64,000 bases of DNA from Agrobacterium larrymoorei (GCF_005145045.1 NZ_CP039691.1:2904844-2968843), one strand, 5' to 3'. Shown: positions 7,239-17,398, counted from the stretch's first letter. Program-made: numbers and translations. The notes: generated by a model from the letters alone, not told the origin.

Positions 7239-8093
7239 ATGAGCAGCTCGGATCTTAGCTCCCTCGAAAAAATCATCGAAGCCGCATTCGAAAACCGCGA
7301 TAGCGTGAATGTTTCCACCAAGGGAGAAATTCGCGATGCCGTCGAGACCTCTCTGAACCTTCTGGACGCTGGCGAAGCCCGCGTGGCCGAGCGGGAAGCG
7401 GACGGAAACTGGAAGGTGAACCAGTGGCTGAAGAAAGCCGTGCTTCTCTCCTTCCGTCTGAACGACATGGAAATCGTGACCGGTGGCCCGGGCGAATCCA
7501 CATGGTGGGACAAGGTGCCCTCCAAGTTCGAGAACTGGGGTGAAAACCAGTTCCGCGCCGCAGGCTTCCGTGCCGTGCCGAATGCGGTGGTGCGTCGCTC
7601 CGCTTATGTCGCCAAGAACGTCGTGCTGATGCCGTCCTTCGTCAATCTCGGCGCCTATGTCGATGAAGGCACGATGGTCGACACATGGGCAACCGTCGGC
7701 TCCTGCGCGCAGATCGGCAAGCACGTCCACCTCTCCGGCGGCGTCGGCATTGGCGGCGTGCTGGAGCCGCTTCAGGCTGGCCCGACCATCATCGAAGACA
7801 ATTGCTTTATCGGCGCGCGCTCCGAAGTGGTGGAAGGCTGTATCATCCGTGAAGGCTCCGTGCTCGGCATGGGCGTCTATATCGGCAAGTCCACCAAGAT
7901 CGTGAACCGCGCCACCGGCGAAATCTCCTACGGCGAAGTGCCGCCCTACTCCGTCGTCGTTGCAGGCGCCATGCCCGGCAAGCCTTTCCCGAATGGTGAA
8001 ATGGGCCCGAGCCTCTATTGCGCGGTCATCGTCAAGACGGTGGACGAGAAGACCCGCTCCAAGACCGGCATCAACGAGCTGCTTCGCGACTAG
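7239..8093 (+). CDS. dapD: 2,3,4,5-tetrahydropyridine-2,6-dicarboxylate N-succinyltransferase
   Basis: The 284-residue enzyme adds succinate from succinyl-CoA to tetrahydrodipicolinate, the succinylase branch of lysine and diaminopimelate synthesis. The central part (about 105-230) is a left-handed beta-helix of hexapeptide repeats, with the diagnostic stretches [20 protein letters not shown] and [13 protein letters not shown]. The C-terminus ends with the conserved [10 protein letters not shown]. Length matches the family. ATG 7239 is clear. dapE follows on the same strand after a 117-base gap filled by a palindromic repeat, so the two probably form one operon. Confidence 0.97.
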   Translation: MSSSDLSSLEKIIEAAFENRDSVNVSTKGEIRDAVETSLNLLDAGEARVAEREADGNWKVNQWLKKAVLLSFRLNDMEIVTGGPGESTWWDKVPSKFENWGENQFRAAGFRAVPNAVVRRSAYVAKNVVLMPSFVNLGAYVDEGTMVDTWATVGSCAQIGKHVHLSGGVGIGGVLEPLQAGPTIIEDNCFIGARSEVVEGCIIREGSVLGMGVYIGKSTKIVNRATGEISYGEVPPYSVVVAGAMPGKPFPNGEMGPSLYCAVIVKTVDEKTRSKTGINELLRD

Positions 8094-8193
8094 CGCATCG
8101 GCGCAGAAATCGGAATCGATTTTTGTAAAGCACGATGCGCAGATTCAAAGAGTTCGAGCGTCCTTTGTGCATCCTAAAGGGCGCACGGCGCTC
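8093..8193. repeat. RIME-like double-palindrome repeat between dapD and dapE
   Basis: About 101 bases hold two back-to-back palindromes. The first is closed by GCGCATC/GATGCGC, with inner AAATCG/CGATTT. The second is closed by GAGCG/CGCTC, with inner CCTTT/AAAGG. Size and architecture agree with the Rhizobium-specific intergenic mosaic element RIME1 (106-109 nt, two large palindromes). It begins at the last base of the dapD stop codon and would be transcribed in the dapD-dapE mRNA. Confidence 0.65.
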
Positions 8194-8210
8194 TGGAGAA
8201 GAGACTGATC

Positions 8211-9404
8211 ATGAACGCCACCGATCCCGTCGCCAATCTTGCCGCTCTCATTCGTTGCCCATCGGTGACGCCAGCTGAGGGCGGTGCATTGACATTGCTC
8301 GATACGCTGCTTTCGCCGCTCGGCTTCGCAGTGGATCGCGTGACGGCGACGGAGGACGGGACGCCGGACGTGGAGAACCTCTACGCCCGGCTTGGCACCG
8401 ATGGTCCGCATCTGATGTTTGCGGGCCATACGGATGTGGTGCCGGTTGGCGACGAAGCTGCGTGGAGCCATCCGCCTTTTGCTGCCGAGATTTCGGGCGG
8501 CGAGATGTTCGGTCGCGGTGCGGTGGACATGAAGGGCGGCATCGCCTGCTTCGTTGCAGCCATTGCCCGCCACATCGAAAAGCACGGCAAGCCTGCGGGC
8601 TCCGTGTCCTTCCTCATCACCGGCGACGAGGAAGGCCCCTCTATCAACGGCACCTCCAAGCTGCTGGAATGGGCCGCCGCGAAGGGTGAGACCTGGGATG
8701 CCTGCGTCGTGGGCGAACCGACAAACCCCGACCAGCTGGGTGACATGATCAAGATCGGCCGTCGCGGCTCGCTCTCCGGTCGCATCATGGTTCACGGCGT
8801 TCAGGGCCACGCGGCCTATCCGCATCTGGCGGATAATCCCGTTCGTGGCATGCTGCAATTGACGCAGGCACTGATGGACCCGCCTTTCGATAACGGCACC
8901 GAAAACTTCCAGCCGTCAAATCTGGAAGTCACGACCATCGATACGGGCAATGCCGCAACGAACGTCATCCCGGCCAAGGCAGGCGCTGCCTTCAACATCC
9001 GCTTCAACGATACGTGGACTGTCGAAACGCTACGCGCCGAGATCATCCGCCGTCTGGATGAGGCCGCAGCCCACGGCCCGCTTCGCCCGGATCGCACACC
9101 TGTCAAATACGACCTCGTCTGGGCAGACCGCCCGAGCCATGTTTTTCTCACCCGCAACAATGCGCTGATCTCCTCGCTTTCGGGCGCTGTCGCAGACGTT
9201 ACCGGCAAGGAACCGAAGCTTTCGACGACCGGCGGCACTTCCGACGCCCGCTTCATCAAGGATTACTGCCCCGTGGTGGAATTCGGCCTCGTCGGCCAGA
9301 CCATGCATATGGTGGATGAACGCGTGGCCGTTGCCGATCTGGAAACGCTGACGAAAATCTACGAAACCTTCATCGAAAAATGGTTCGGCCATGCCGCCGC
9401 GTAG
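8211..9404 (+). CDS. dapE: Succinyl-diaminopimelate desuccinylase
   Basis: The 397-residue M20-family metalloenzyme hydrolyses N-succinyl-LL-diaminopimelate, completing the succinylase route begun by DapD. Zinc-ligand motifs are present: [10 protein letters not shown] (H73, D75), [10 protein letters not shown] (bridging Asp), and the catalytic Glu pair in [13 protein letters not shown]-terminal His is in [10 protein letters not shown]. The dimerisation lid lies in the middle third. Start ATG 8211 follows GGAGAAGAG. Its last 14 bases overlap the start of the next gene, which points to translational coupling. Confidence 0.96.
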   Translation: MNATDPVANLAALIRCPSVTPAEGGALTLLDTLLSPLGFAVDRVTATEDGTPDVENLYARLGTDGPHLMFAGHTDVVPVGDEAAWSHPPFAAEISGGEMFGRGAVDMKGGIACFVAAIARHIEKHGKPAGSVSFLITGDEEGPSINGTSKLLEWAAAKGETWDACVVGEPTNPDQLGDMIKIGRRGSLSGRIMVHGVQGHAAYPHLADNPVRGMLQLTQALMDPPFDNGTENFQPSNLEVTTIDTGNAATNVIPAKAGAAFNIRFNDTWTVETLRAEIIRRLDEAAAHGPLRPDRTPVKYDLVWADRPSHVFLTRNNALISSLSGAVADVTGKEPKLSTTGGTSDARFIKDYCPVVEFGLVGQTMHMVDERVAVADLETLTKIYETFIEKWFGHAAA

Positions 9405-10005
9405 CGAGATCGCGCGTAGCCTGAAAGGTCTCTGGCTACTCGGGCAAGGCAATCGCGCGGCTCTATCCTTGTTCGGCACATCAAGGGCGGACGTCATCAG
9501 GTCGTTCTTGGCAATACCGTTGTCTCTGCCAGCGCTTCTGGCGTATCTCATTCTTGAGCGGCAACAATATCTTGCTGAAACATCCGATGTTAGCCTGCTC
9601 GATGACGAATACTACGTAAAAGCTGTTACGATTGAAATGCTTGCGCTGGGGCTCCTGCCGATTGTCATCGCTCTTTGCGTTCCCCTGTTACGATTGCCAG
9701 CCTCAACAAGTAGTTGGGTCATCCTCAACAACTGGATACTTGTTCCCGGAAACTATGTGGTCGCGCCGCTTGTCTACCTGGCCCATTCAGTCGATGATGG
9801 AAGCGAGTTCGGTCTGATCACAGGTCTTGTCATTCTGGCAGTCGGCGCAATCGTTCTCCTGGCATGGTGTTGGGCAGTTCTCAAGACAGCAAGCGGAGCG
9901 CCGAATTGGAAAGTCGCGTTTTTCCTTGGCGTCAACGGATCTGCCCAGTATCTGCTATTGACGGGACTGCAAGCCGCCTTTGGGATACCGAGTTCATATG
10001 AGTGA
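9391..10005 (+). CDS. Conserved inner-membrane protein of unknown function (paralogue 1)
   Basis: I do not recognise the function. The 204-residue protein has a short N-terminal amphipathic segment ([20 protein letters not shown]), then about five hydrophobic spans (near residues 38-56, 80-100, 105-128, 140-163 and 180-198). The ATG lies inside the end of dapE, a 14-base overlap, so it should be translated with dapE. The next gene is a diverged copy with the same N-terminal pattern. Nothing suggests an enzyme. Base composition looks slightly lower in GC than dapE (by eye). Confidence 0.75.
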   Translation: MPPRSEIARSLKGLWLLGQGNRAALSLFGTSRADVIRSFLAIPLSLPALLAYLILERQQYLAETSDVSLLDDEYYVKAVTIEMLALGLLPIVIALCVPLLRLPASTSSWVILNNWILVPGNYVVAPLVYLAHSVDDGSEFGLITGLVILAVGAIVLLAWCWAVLKTASGAPNWKVAFFLGVNGSAQYLLLTGLQAAFGIPSSYE

Positions 10006-10031
10006 CGGCACTAACAACAAGCGAGAATTCA

Positions 10032-10628
10032 ATGCCGTCAAGACATGAAGTTAAGCTGTACGTCAAAGGTCTTTGGCTGCTGTTTCTCGGCAAGGCTGAA
10101 GGTGTGCAACTGCTGGATATCAGCGAACGCGGAATGCTTCGCTCTTTCTATGCCGCTCTCTGGTGCCTGCCGCCCATGGTGCTTTCCTGGTACTGGTGGC
10201 ACGAGACCTATCTCGCTACGTTGCCGGAGGGTGTCGGCACGGGTGGTATCTTCTTTTTTCGACAGGCGCTGGTGGAGGCCATTTGCTGGATTGTGCCTTT
10301 GGTCATGATCGGGTTGCTGCTGGCATTCTTTGGTATGCGGGAGAAGTTTCCAGCGATTGTCGTCGTCGCCAACTGGCTGTCGGTACCCTATTCCTACGCT
10401 TATGGGGTACTGATCCTGATCGCGCTGCTTCTGCCTGCGCTGCAAGGGCTCGTCTCGATCCTGTGGCTCATCCTACTGCTGTCGCTGATCTTCAGCTTCT
10501 CGCGAATCCTGAAGTTCTTCGTGCGCGATCAGCCATTGCTTGTGACCGCGCTTATTATGACCCTGCTCGTGCCAGGCATAATCATGCAGGAAATGTTGCA
10601 GCGTTTCTTAGGCGTGTCGCCGAACTAA
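10032..10628 (+). CDS. Conserved inner-membrane protein of unknown function (paralogue 2)
   Basis: This 198-residue protein resembles its upstream neighbour: MPSRHEVKLYVKGLWLLFLG against [20 protein letters not shown], and a matching order of about five membrane spans. That alignment decides the start: ATG 10032, not the in-frame GTG at 10002 that overlaps the preceding stop. The role is unknown. The stop codon is directly adjacent to the arsC stop on the other strand with no bases between them. It is probably the last gene of the dapD-dapE transcription unit. Confidence 0.75.
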   Translation: MPSRHEVKLYVKGLWLLFLGKAEGVQLLDISERGMLRSFYAALWCLPPMVLSWYWWHETYLATLPEGVGTGGIFFFRQALVEAICWIVPLVMIGLLLAFFGMREKFPAIVVVANWLSVPYSYAYGVLILIALLLPALQGLVSILWLILLLSLIFSFSRILKFFVRDQPLLVTALIMTLLVPGIIMQEMLQRFLGVSPN

Positions 10629-11033
10629 TCAGCGTGGCGTAACGACTTCGCCATCTTCCTTGGTGAAACCATCAACGCTGCCCACGGGCAGAATTTCCAG
10701 CACGACTTCGGACGGGCGGCAAAGGCGTGCGCCTTTTTCCGTCATCACAATCGGGCGGTTGAGCAGGATGGGGTGGGCTTCGATGGCATCGAGCAGCGCT
10801 TCGTCGCTGAGGCTTTCATCGGCAAGACCGAGCTCCGCATAGGGCGTGCCCTTCTCGCGCAACAGGGCGCGCAGCGGCACGCCGATCTTTTCCGCCAGCG
10901 CCGCAACCTCCTGCCTCGATGGCGGCGTTTTCAGATATTCGATGACGGTGGGTTCTTCGCCGGATTGGCGGATCATGGCCAGCGTGTTGCGGGAGGTGCC
11001 GCAAGCGGGGTTATGATAGATCGTCACCGTCAT
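10629..11033 (-). CDS. arsC: Arsenate reductase, glutaredoxin-dependent type
   Basis: This 134-residue thioredoxin-fold protein has the catalytic motif [10 protein letters not shown] with nucleophile C11 and the downstream arginine-bearing segment [20 protein letters not shown]. It reduces arsenate to arsenite using glutathione/glutaredoxin. Length is a little short of the ~140-residue E. coli-plasmid ArsC but typical of chromosomal copies. It overlaps truA by 23 bases at its 5' end and closes the def-fmt-truA-arsC unit. There is no ars regulator or efflux pump nearby, so a housekeeping or alternative reductase role is possible. Confidence 0.9.
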   Translation of the reverse strand: MTVTIYHNPACGTSRNTLAMIRQSGEEPTVIEYLKTPPSRQEVAALAEKIGVPLRALLREKGTPYAELGLADESLSDEALLDAIEAHPILLNRPIVMTEKGARLCRPSEVVLEILPVGSVDGFTKEDGEVVTPR

Positions 11034-11817
11034 TCTGGCGCTCCGTTCTTGGCGTTCGTGGCGGGATTACATCCGGGTAATCCACCTGCATGAAATAGAG
11101 CCCTTCCGGGGGCGCGACCGGGCCACAAGCTTTACGGTCCCGCGCTTCGAGTGCGGCGCGCACGTCATCGGTCGTCATTGCCCCCTCGCCTGCCATTTTC
11201 AACGTGCCGGCAAAGGAGCGTATCTGATTGTGCAAGAAGCTCTGCGCAGTGGCGCGGATTTCGATCAGATCGCCATTTCGCGTCACATCCAGCCGGTCGA
11301 GTGTTCTGACCGGGCTGTTGGCCTGACAGTGAACCGAGCGAAACGTCGTGAAATCATGCCTGCCGACCAGCGTCTGTGCGGCAGCATGCATCGCCTCGTG
11401 ATCCAGATCCTTCGCCACCCACCACGCGCGCTTATGCTCCAGCGCCAGCCGTGATCTGCGGGAGATGATGCGATAGAGATAATGGCGGCGGATGGCGGAA
11501 AAGCGGGCGTCGAAATCCTCGGTCACCGCCTCCACATCCAGAACCGACACGGCCTCATTGGCCATAGCAAGATGGGCGTTCAGCGCGTTGCGCAGCTTAT
11601 AGGGCTGCCAGTCCCGCGAAAGATCGACATGCACGACCTGCCCTCTGGCATGGACGCCGGAATCTGTGCGGCCCGCGCCGCGAATGCTGACGGTTTCCGT
11701 CGTCAATGAGAGAATGGCGGCTTCCAAAGCCCCCTGCACCGAGGGGCCGACGGCCTGCCGCTGCCAGCCGAAATAGGGCGTGCCATCATATTCGACGGTC
11801 ATGCGGAAGCGTGGCAT
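11011..11817 (-). CDS. truA: tRNA pseudouridine(38-40) synthase
   Basis: The 268-residue enzyme makes pseudouridine at positions 38-40 of the tRNA anticodon arm. The catalytic aspartate is D52 in [15 protein letters not shown]. Conserved substrate-fold segments include [12 protein letters not shown] at 10-21 and [13 protein letters not shown] in the C-terminal half. The ATG shares its A with the fmt TGA (one-base overlap), and the 3' end overlaps arsC, so the operon is tightly coupled. Confidence 0.96.
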   Translation of the reverse strand: MPRFRMTVEYDGTPYFGWQRQAVGPSVQGALEAAILSLTTETVSIRGAGRTDSGVHARGQVVHVDLSRDWQPYKLRNALNAHLAMANEAVSVLDVEAVTEDFDARFSAIRRHYLYRIISRRSRLALEHKRAWWVAKDLDHEAMHAAAQTLVGRHDFTTFRSVHCQANSPVRTLDRLDVTRNGDLIEIRATAQSFLHNQIRSFAGTLKMAGEGAMTTDDVRAALEARDRKACGPVAPPEGLYFMQVDYPDVIPPRTPRTERQNDGDDLS

Positions 11818-12752
11818 CAGCCAAGCCTCGTTCCGGCAGACACCGGAGTTCCACGCAGAAAATCCGCAGCCAGCATGGGCTTGCCGCCCGCTTTTTGCAG
11901 CTTTACGAGGCGTACTGCACCACTGCCGCAGGCAATGGTCAGGTGGTCGTCGAGTGCGGCACCCGCCTCACCCATGCCTTCCGCCAGTTCGCTGGCCAGA
12001 ACCTTCACGCGTTCCGGCTTGCCGTTGATCTCCATTTCGAACCATGCGCCCGGAAAGGGAGACAGGCCGCGAATGTGATTGTGCACATCCTGCGAGGCTC
12101 TGGAAAAATCGATGCGCGTTTCGCCCTTGTCGATCTTGGCGGCATAGAGCACGCCTTCCTCGGCCTGAACCGTCAGCGGCAGCTCATCGCCTTCCAGCTT
12201 CTGCATGGCCTCTCGCATCAGCCTCGCACCGGCCAGCATCAGGCTGTCATGCAGTTCGCCAGCCGTCATGTTTTCGCCGATGGCGACACGGGCGGTCAGA
12301 GCGACGGGGCCAGTATCCAGACCCTTCTCCATCTTCATCACCATCATGCCCGTTTCGGCATCGCCCGCCATGATGGCGCGCTGGATGGGAGCGGCACCGC
12401 GCCAGCGCGGTAGCAGCGAGGCGTGGCCATTATAGCAGCCAAGCCGCGTGCCATTCAAAATCGCTTCCGGCAACAGAAGGCCATAGGCCACGACCACTGC
12501 GACATCCGCAGTGAAGGCGGCAAATTGCTGACGGTCTTCGTCCGTCTTGAAGTTCAGAGGCGTTAGAACCGGAAAGCCGAGAAGCTCCGCCGCCTGATGC
12601 ACGGGGGATTTTTGCAGGTCCAGCCCGCGGCGACCGCCCGGGCGTGGCGGCTGGGTATAGACCGCCGCAATCTCATGGCCCGCTTCGGCAAGCGCGCGCA
12701 GGGTGGGCACGGAAAATTCCGGCGTTCCCATGAAAATGATACGAAGAGCCAT
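11817..12752 (-). CDS. fmt: Methionyl-tRNA formyltransferase
   Basis: The 311-residue enzyme formylates initiator Met-tRNA with 10-formyl-THF. It opens with [17 protein letters not shown], continues with the folate-binding catalytic loop [20 protein letters not shown] around 108-127, and has a C-terminal OB-like domain from about 210. Length is typical. It sits 54 bases after def, the deformylase that removes the same formyl group, which is the classic bacterial pairing. Confidence 0.97.
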   Translation of the reverse strand: MALRIIFMGTPEFSVPTLRALAEAGHEIAAVYTQPPRPGGRRGLDLQKSPVHQAAELLGFPVLTPLNFKTDEDRQQFAAFTADVAVVVAYGLLLPEAILNGTRLGCYNGHASLLPRWRGAAPIQRAIMAGDAETGMMVMKMEKGLDTGPVALTARVAIGENMTAGELHDSLMLAGARLMREAMQKLEGDELPLTVQAEEGVLYAAKIDKGETRIDFSRASQDVHNHIRGLSPFPGAWFEMEINGKPERVKVLASELAEGMGEAGAALDDHLTIACGSGAVRLVKLQKAGGKPMLAADFLRGTPVSAGTRLG

Positions 12753-12806
12753 ATCCGCCCCCTGCCCTCAACCATGCCGAACGGGCGAGCCTTGCGGCCA
12801 GCCGGA

Positions 12807-13319
12807 TCAGATATTGGCGCGGGCTGCCTTGGTGAATTTCTTGATGACCATGTCCCGCTTCAGGCGCGAAATATGGTCGATGAACAGCACGCCGTTCAGA
12901 TGGTCGATCTCGTGCTGAAGGCAGGTTGCCAGAAGGCCATCGGCCTCGACGGTCTGCTGTTTGCCGTCGCGGTCGATATAGCCCACCGTCAGCGATGCCG
13001 GGCGCTCGACCTCGGCATAGTAATCCGGGATCGAAAGACAGCCTTCCTCATAGGTCGAGACATCGTCCGAAACCTTCAGGATTTCCGGATTGATGAAAAC
13101 GATCGGCTTCTTTTCCTCGTCCTCGCGCGAAAGGTCGATCACCAGCATGCGGCGCGGAATGCCGACTTGAATGGCGGCAAGGCCGATGCCCGGCGCATCA
13201 TACATGGTTTCCAGCATGTCGTCGGCGAGACGGGCAATCTCCGAATCCACCGTTTCGATTGGCTTGGATTGCTGACGCAGCAGCGGATCGGGCAAAATGA
13301 TAAGAGGCTTGATGGTCAT
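12807..13319 (-). CDS. def: Peptide deformylase
   Basis: The 170-residue metalloenzyme removes formyl groups from nascent proteins. All three motifs are present: [10 protein letters not shown] at 44-53, EEGCLSIP with metal ligand C94, and QHEIDH with ligands H136 and H140 and catalytic E137. The open frame extends about 90 codons upstream, but that part has no homology and runs through the promoter region shared with rmuC. ATG 13319 ([12 protein letters not shown]) is the conserved start. First gene of def-fmt-truA-arsC. Confidence 0.96.
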   Translation of the reverse strand: MTIKPLIILPDPLLRQQSKPIETVDSEIARLADDMLETMYDAPGIGLAAIQVGIPRRMLVIDLSREDEEKKPIVFINPEILKVSDDVSTYEEGCLSIPDYYAEVERPASLTVGYIDRDGKQQTVEADGLLATCLQHEIDHLNGVLFIDHISRLKRDMVIKKFTKAARANI

Positions 13320-13461
13320 GGCTTCCCATAACCCATCTGAATGGCGGAGGAAACGAAAAAATACTCCCGATTTCAACGCTTGAGAGTGTATAGCCGACTC
13401 ATTTTCGCCTTGAGCATGTTCTTGTTTTGTACGAATCAGAAGAATTCTGTTAGATTGGCTC

Positions 13462-14658
13462 ATGAACATTGATCTCGATGCCCTCGGCAGCACGGCTTTC
13501 AGTCTCGGAACAGTCCATATTTCGGTCGGCGCGGTTCTTTTCGTGCTGGCTTTCATTGGGTTGATCATCGTCTTCTTTTTGCTGCGCAAACCGCCAGCGC
13601 CCGACCAGTCTCGTGAAGACTTGGCGGAGCTTTTGAAGACACAGGCGGAGCTTCAGGGCCGCATCGCTGCCATGGCCGATACGTTTTCCGCCCGCCAGAA
13701 CGAGATGAGCCAGACGCTGAACGAACGCCTCGACGGCATGTCGCAACGCCTTGGCACGACGCTGACGGAACAGACGCGCTCCACCCACGAGAACCTCAGC
13801 AAGCTGCAAGAGCGGCTGGCCGTCATCGATGCGGCGCAGGGCAATATTCAGGATCTGGCAAAGGACGTAATCGGGCTTCAGGCGATCCTTTCCAACAAGC
13901 AGACGCGCGGCGCTTTTGGACAGGCACGCATGGAGGCGCTGATTGCGGATGCACTGCCCAACGGCGCGTACCAGCTGCAACCGACCCTTTCGAATGGTTT
14001 CCGGCCCGATTGTACGATCAAGATGCCGAACAATGCGCCGCCATTGGTCATCGACGCGAAGTTTCCTCTGGAGGCGTGGAACGCGCTGAAGGCGGATGAA
14101 TCGCCGGATGCCAAGCGCGCGGCGACCCAACAGTTTCGTCGCGATATGGAGGTTCATATCCGCGATGTGGCCGAAAAATATCTGATTACCGGCGAAACGC
14201 AGGACACCGCCTTCATCTTCGTGCCATCGGAATCCATCTTTGCCGATATTCATCAGCACTTCGAATATCTGGTGCAGCGGGCGCATCGCGCGCGCGTGGT
14301 GATCGTGTCGCCCTCCCTCCTCATGCTCTCGGTTCAGGTCATTCAATCGGTGTTGAAGGACCAGCGGATGCGCGAGCAGGCACATCTCATTCAGGGCGAA
14401 GTGGCGCTGTTGATGGATGATGTGCGGCGGCTGGATGAGCGGACACGCAAGCTGCAAACCCATTTCGGGCAGGCGCAGAAGGATGTCGATATGATGCTGA
14501 CCTCCTCCGAAAAAGTGCTGGCGCGCGGCGGCAAGATCGGTAGCCTCGACTTTTCGCCGGTCATGAAGGAAGTTCCGCATTCCGAATCGGAGCATTTGCG
14601 GCGCATAGCCGATGCGCGGTCCGGTGCTACCAAGCTTCGCGTGGTGGATGATGAGTAG
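13462..14658 (+). CDS. rmuC: DNA recombination protein RmuC
   Basis: The 398-residue protein has one membrane anchor near the N-terminus (about residues 15-38). A coiled-coil region follows to about 150, rich in Glu, Gln and Leu. The C-terminal half is a restriction-endonuclease-like domain including [13 protein letters not shown]. RmuC proteins limit DNA inversions and rearrangements in E. coli, but the exact nuclease activity is not established. The gene is divergent from def across 142 bases. Ribokinase follows after about 93 bases. Confidence 0.92.
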   Translation: MNIDLDALGSTAFSLGTVHISVGAVLFVLAFIGLIIVFFLLRKPPAPDQSREDLAELLKTQAELQGRIAAMADTFSARQNEMSQTLNERLDGMSQRLGTTLTEQTRSTHENLSKLQERLAVIDAAQGNIQDLAKDVIGLQAILSNKQTRGAFGQARMEALIADALPNGAYQLQPTLSNGFRPDCTIKMPNNAPPLVIDAKFPLEAWNALKADESPDAKRAATQQFRRDMEVHIRDVAEKYLITGETQDTAFIFVPSESIFADIHQHFEYLVQRAHRARVVIVSPSLLMLSVQVIQSVLKDQRMREQAHLIQGEVALLMDDVRRLDERTRKLQTHFGQAQKDVDMMLTSSEKVLARGGKIGSLDFSPVMKEVPHSESEHLRRIADARSGATKLRVVDDE

Positions 14659-14751
14659 CTTCTGTTGACGAAAAATCGGTTTCCGATTCCGGTGCCAATG
14701 CGGTAGCAATGGCGTCTACCGTTTCAACATTTGCCTTTGGATCGACCTCGC

Positions 14752-15651
14752 ATGATTACTGTTTTCGGCTCCATCAACATGGACCTCGTCGCCACCTCCG
14801 AACGCCTGCCAAAGCCCGGCGAGACGGTGACGGGCAAAAGCTTTTCCACCGCAGCAGGCGGCAAGGGCGCCAATCAGGCGCTGGCCGCACGCCGTGCGGG
14901 AGCCGAGGTGAAAATGGCGGGCGCGGTTGGTGACGATACATTCGCCGCACCGGCGCTGACGCTGCTGCGCGATGCGCGCGCCGATCTATCGCTGGTCAAG
15001 ACGGTTGCCGAGCCGACAGGGACAGCCGTGATCCTCATCGGCGAGGGTGGCGAGAACATGATTTCGGTCATCCCGGCTGCAAATGGCACGGTTTCGCCCG
15101 AGGACGCTACGCGCGCCGTTTCGCAGATGAGCGAAGGCGACACGCTGATGCTCCAGTTCGAAATTCCGGCAGATGCTATCGAAGCCTCGCTGAAGGCGGC
15201 AAAGGCCAAGCGGGTAACGACGATCATCAACACCGCACCTTTGACTGCCGATGCTGCCCGCCTCTCGCGCCTCGCGGATATCGTCATTGCCAATGAGACC
15301 GAGTTCGAGCTTCTCATCGGCAAGAACGGTCTGTCATCTGCTGATCGTGAGAAGGAAATCGTAGCGCTTCATGGCGAGACCAGCCAGACGCTGATCGTCA
15401 CACTCGGAGCCGAAGGCGTTATCGCCATTCGCAATGGCAAGGTGTTCAAGGCGCAAGGGCTGAAGATCGAGCCGGTCGATACGGTTGGTGCAGGCGATAC
15501 GTTCTGCGGCTATCTGGCGGCAAGTCTGGATGCCGGGCATGATTTCGAAAAGGCTCTGCGCCGGGCTGCCGTGGCCGGTTCGCTGGCATGCACTCGAGAG
15601 GGTGCACAGCCTTCGATACCGGTTGCAGCGGATGTGGATGCGAAGGTTTGA
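14752..15651 (+). CDS. rbsK: Ribokinase
   Basis: The 299-residue PfkB-family kinase phosphorylates D-ribose at O5. The N-terminal signature FGSINMDLVATSERLPKPGE and the substrate-binding AAGGKGANQALAA are typical of ribokinase rather than fructokinase. The C-terminal signature DTVGAGDTFCG contains catalytic base D249. I take ATG 14752 as start; the frame opens with a TTG seven codons earlier, but MITVFGSINMD is the conserved beginning. No ribose transporter adjoins it. The nucleoside hydrolase about 10 kb away releases ribose, so salvage is a plausible supply (inference). Confidence 0.92.
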   Translation: MITVFGSINMDLVATSERLPKPGETVTGKSFSTAAGGKGANQALAARRAGAEVKMAGAVGDDTFAAPALTLLRDARADLSLVKTVAEPTGTAVILIGEGGENMISVIPAANGTVSPEDATRAVSQMSEGDTLMLQFEIPADAIEASLKAAKAKRVTTIINTAPLTADAARLSRLADIVIANETEFELLIGKNGLSSADREKEIVALHGETSQTLIVTLGAEGVIAIRNGKVFKAQGLKIEPVDTVGAGDTFCGYLAASLDAGHDFEKALRRAAVAGSLACTREGAQPSIPVAADVDAKV

Positions 15652-15690
15652 CTGGTTTGAGCTGATCATTCATCAGCGTTCCGGCGGCGT

Positions 15691-15862
15691 GTGAGGCTTA
15701 CCCCCCTCTGCCCTGCCGGGCATCTCCCCCTCAGGTGGGGAGATCGGCGAGACGCACCATCTCACCTCACCGGCAACGTTAGAGACGGGCGAGCGCTAAT
15801 CACGAATTGATCTCCCCCCCTTGAGGGGGAGATGTCCGGCAGGACAGAGGGGGTGAGCCACG
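15691..15862. repeat. Long inverted-repeat element between rbsK and the nudK-like gene
   Basis: Two arms of about 45-50 bases are inverted copies of each other with a few changes: one contains ccctgccgggcatctccccc (15711-15730), the other the reverse complement of tctgtcctgccggacatctc. The arms are separated by about 60 bases. Each arm also contains a shorter palindrome (ctccccctcaggtggggag). It resembles CT-rich palindromic repeats scattered in rhizobial intergenic DNA. No coding sequence. It lies between convergent genes and could act as a bidirectional transcription block. Confidence 0.75.
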
Positions 15863-15924
15863 CCTGCTGCTTCGAATATTTTTCCGAGAAGCCCAATAGA
15901 CCAAAGGCAGCAAGCCTCGCTCTC

Positions 15925-16512
15925 TTACTGCCCCCCAAACACATTCAACGCCGCATATTGCAACAGCATGATCGTCTTGCCATCGCGAATGGCCCCGGAC
16001 GCAATCATTGCCAAAGCCTTATCGATCCCGATTTCCAGAACGGCGATATCCTCACCCTCTTCCTCATTGCCGCCGCCTTCAGACGTTCTGTCTCCAGGTT
16101 GATATTCGCCGACGAAGAAATGCAGTCTTTCGGTCACTGAACCGGGGCTCATGAAGGCGTCGAAGATCTGGCGGACGTGGCGGACCTTGAAGCCGGTTTC
16201 TTCTTCCGTTTCGGCACGGATACGCGCTTCGGGTTCTGCATTGTCGAGCAATCCGGCGGGCGCTTCGATCAACAGGTCATCATGACCGTTGACGAAGGCG
16301 GGGTAGCGGAATTGTCTGGTGAGGATGACCGTACGGCGGGTGGGGTCGTAGAGCAGGATCGTTGCGCCATTGCCGCGATCATAGGTCTCGCGCGATTGCT
16401 GCTGCCAGCTGCCGTCTTCTCGCAAAAAGGAAAAGGTCGTCTTCTTCAACAGGTACCAGTCGTCTGACAGGACCTTGACGTCTTCGATCTTGATACGGTG
16501 TGCGATGCTCAT
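15925..16512 (-). CDS. NUDIX hydrolase, NudK-like (GDP-mannose pyrophosphatase group)
   Basis: The 195-residue protein matches the NudK layout: YDRGNGATILLYDPTRRTVI, then TRQFRYP, the Nudix helix segment AGLLDNAEPEARIRAETEEE, and FDAFMSPGSVTERLHFFVGEY. E. coli NudK hydrolyses GDP-mannose; ADP-ribose is an alternative substrate for relatives. I chose ATG 16512 (MSIAHRIKIEDV); the longer open frame upstream crosses the promoter region of the deoR-type gene and lacks similarity. It is monocistronic and divergent from that regulator, 100 bases away. Confidence 0.85.
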   Translation of the reverse strand: MSIAHRIKIEDVKVLSDDWYLLKKTTFSFLREDGSWQQQSRETYDRGNGATILLYDPTRRTVILTRQFRYPAFVNGHDDLLIEAPAGLLDNAEPEARIRAETEEETGFKVRHVRQIFDAFMSPGSVTERLHFFVGEYQPGDRTSEGGGNEEEGEDIAVLEIGIDKALAMIASGAIRDGKTIMLLQYAALNVFGGQ

Positions 16513-16612
16513 GAAAATTCCCCAGTCGATTCCGTTGTGGTGGACATAGCGGCAATTTCGTGCAATCTCGTGCAGAGTCAAGAAAATTCGTGCAAGTAAG
16601 CGGATACGCCAG

Positions 16613-17368
16613 ATGCTGACATCGGAACGCAAGGAACTCATCCAACAACGCCTCAGAGAAGAAGGGCGACTCGTTGCCAAGAGCTTCAGCCAGCAATTGG
16701 GCGTTTCCGAAGACACGATACGTCGTGATCTGAGGGAACTGGCGAAGGACGGTCTGCTGCAAAGGGTTCATGGGGGCGCGCTGCCCGCTTCTCCCGCTAT
16801 TGCGGATTACAGTGCGCGCGAAGAGATCGCATCTGCTGCCAAGATCAAGCTCGGGCGCGCGGCTGCAAAGTTGATCAAGCCCGGACAGATCGTCTTTCTC
16901 GATGGCGGGACCACGAACCTTCAGCTTGCCAGGCATTTGCCGCTGGACCTGCACGCGACCATCATCACCCACAGCCCGAGCATCGCCGTCGAGCTTGCCC
17001 GTCATCCGTTCGTGGAGTTGGAGTTGATCGGCGGTCGTCTTTTCAAACACTCTATCGTCACGATGGGTGCTGCAAGCGCGGAAGCCATTTCAGGCATTCG
17101 GGCGGACATGTTTTTTATGGGGGCGACAGGCGTCCATGCCGAAGCGGGGGTAACGACGGGCAACAGGGATGAAGCCGCGATCAAGAGGCTGATTGCACAA
17201 CGATCTGCGGAAACGATCCTGATTGCCACCGGAGACAAGCTCGGGGCCGCATCGCCCTATTCCATCATACCTATGGCAGAGATAGCAACGCTTGTAACGG
17301 AGGAGGGTTTGCCCGATACCGTACTGCAAGCAATCAAAGCGGCAGGTCCCTCAGTCCTTCAGGTTTGA
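16613..17368 (+). CDS. DeoR-family transcriptional regulator
   Basis: This 251-residue protein has the DeoR N-terminal winged helix-turn-helix (FSQQLGVSEDTIRRDLREL at about 25-43, then LQRVHGGA). A sugar-isomerase-like sensor domain follows from about 75, with VFLDGGTTN and GATGVHAEAGVTTGN. DeoR proteins usually repress sugar or nucleoside genes and respond to phosphorylated intermediates. The target is unknown; neighbours are the divergent NudK-like gene and convergent trmB, with rbsK 1 kb upstream, so a role in sugar-phosphate metabolism is possible but not shown. Confidence 0.88.
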   Translation: MLTSERKELIQQRLREEGRLVAKSFSQQLGVSEDTIRRDLRELAKDGLLQRVHGGALPASPAIADYSAREEIASAAKIKLGRAAAKLIKPGQIVFLDGGTTNLQLARHLPLDLHATIITHSPSIAVELARHPFVELELIGGRLFKHSIVTMGAASAEAISGIRADMFFMGATGVHAEAGVTTGNRDEAAIKRLIAQRSAETILIATGDKLGAASPYSIIPMAEIATLVTEEGLPDTVLQAIKAAGPSVLQV

Positions 17369-17398
17369 GAACGCATCGCGCGGCAACTCCGCCAAGGC

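Noticed and set aside
10629..11033. Arsenic resistance operon
   Set aside because: Only arsC is present, embedded in def-fmt-truA; no arsR, arsB or acr3 nearby.
12807..13589. Extended N-terminus for peptide deformylase
   Set aside because: The extra ~90 residues overlap the divergent rmuC gene and promoter region; the conserved start is at 13319.
13450..14709. 419-codon minus-strand frame opposite rmuC
   Set aside because: rmuC on the other strand has coherent domains; this translation has none.
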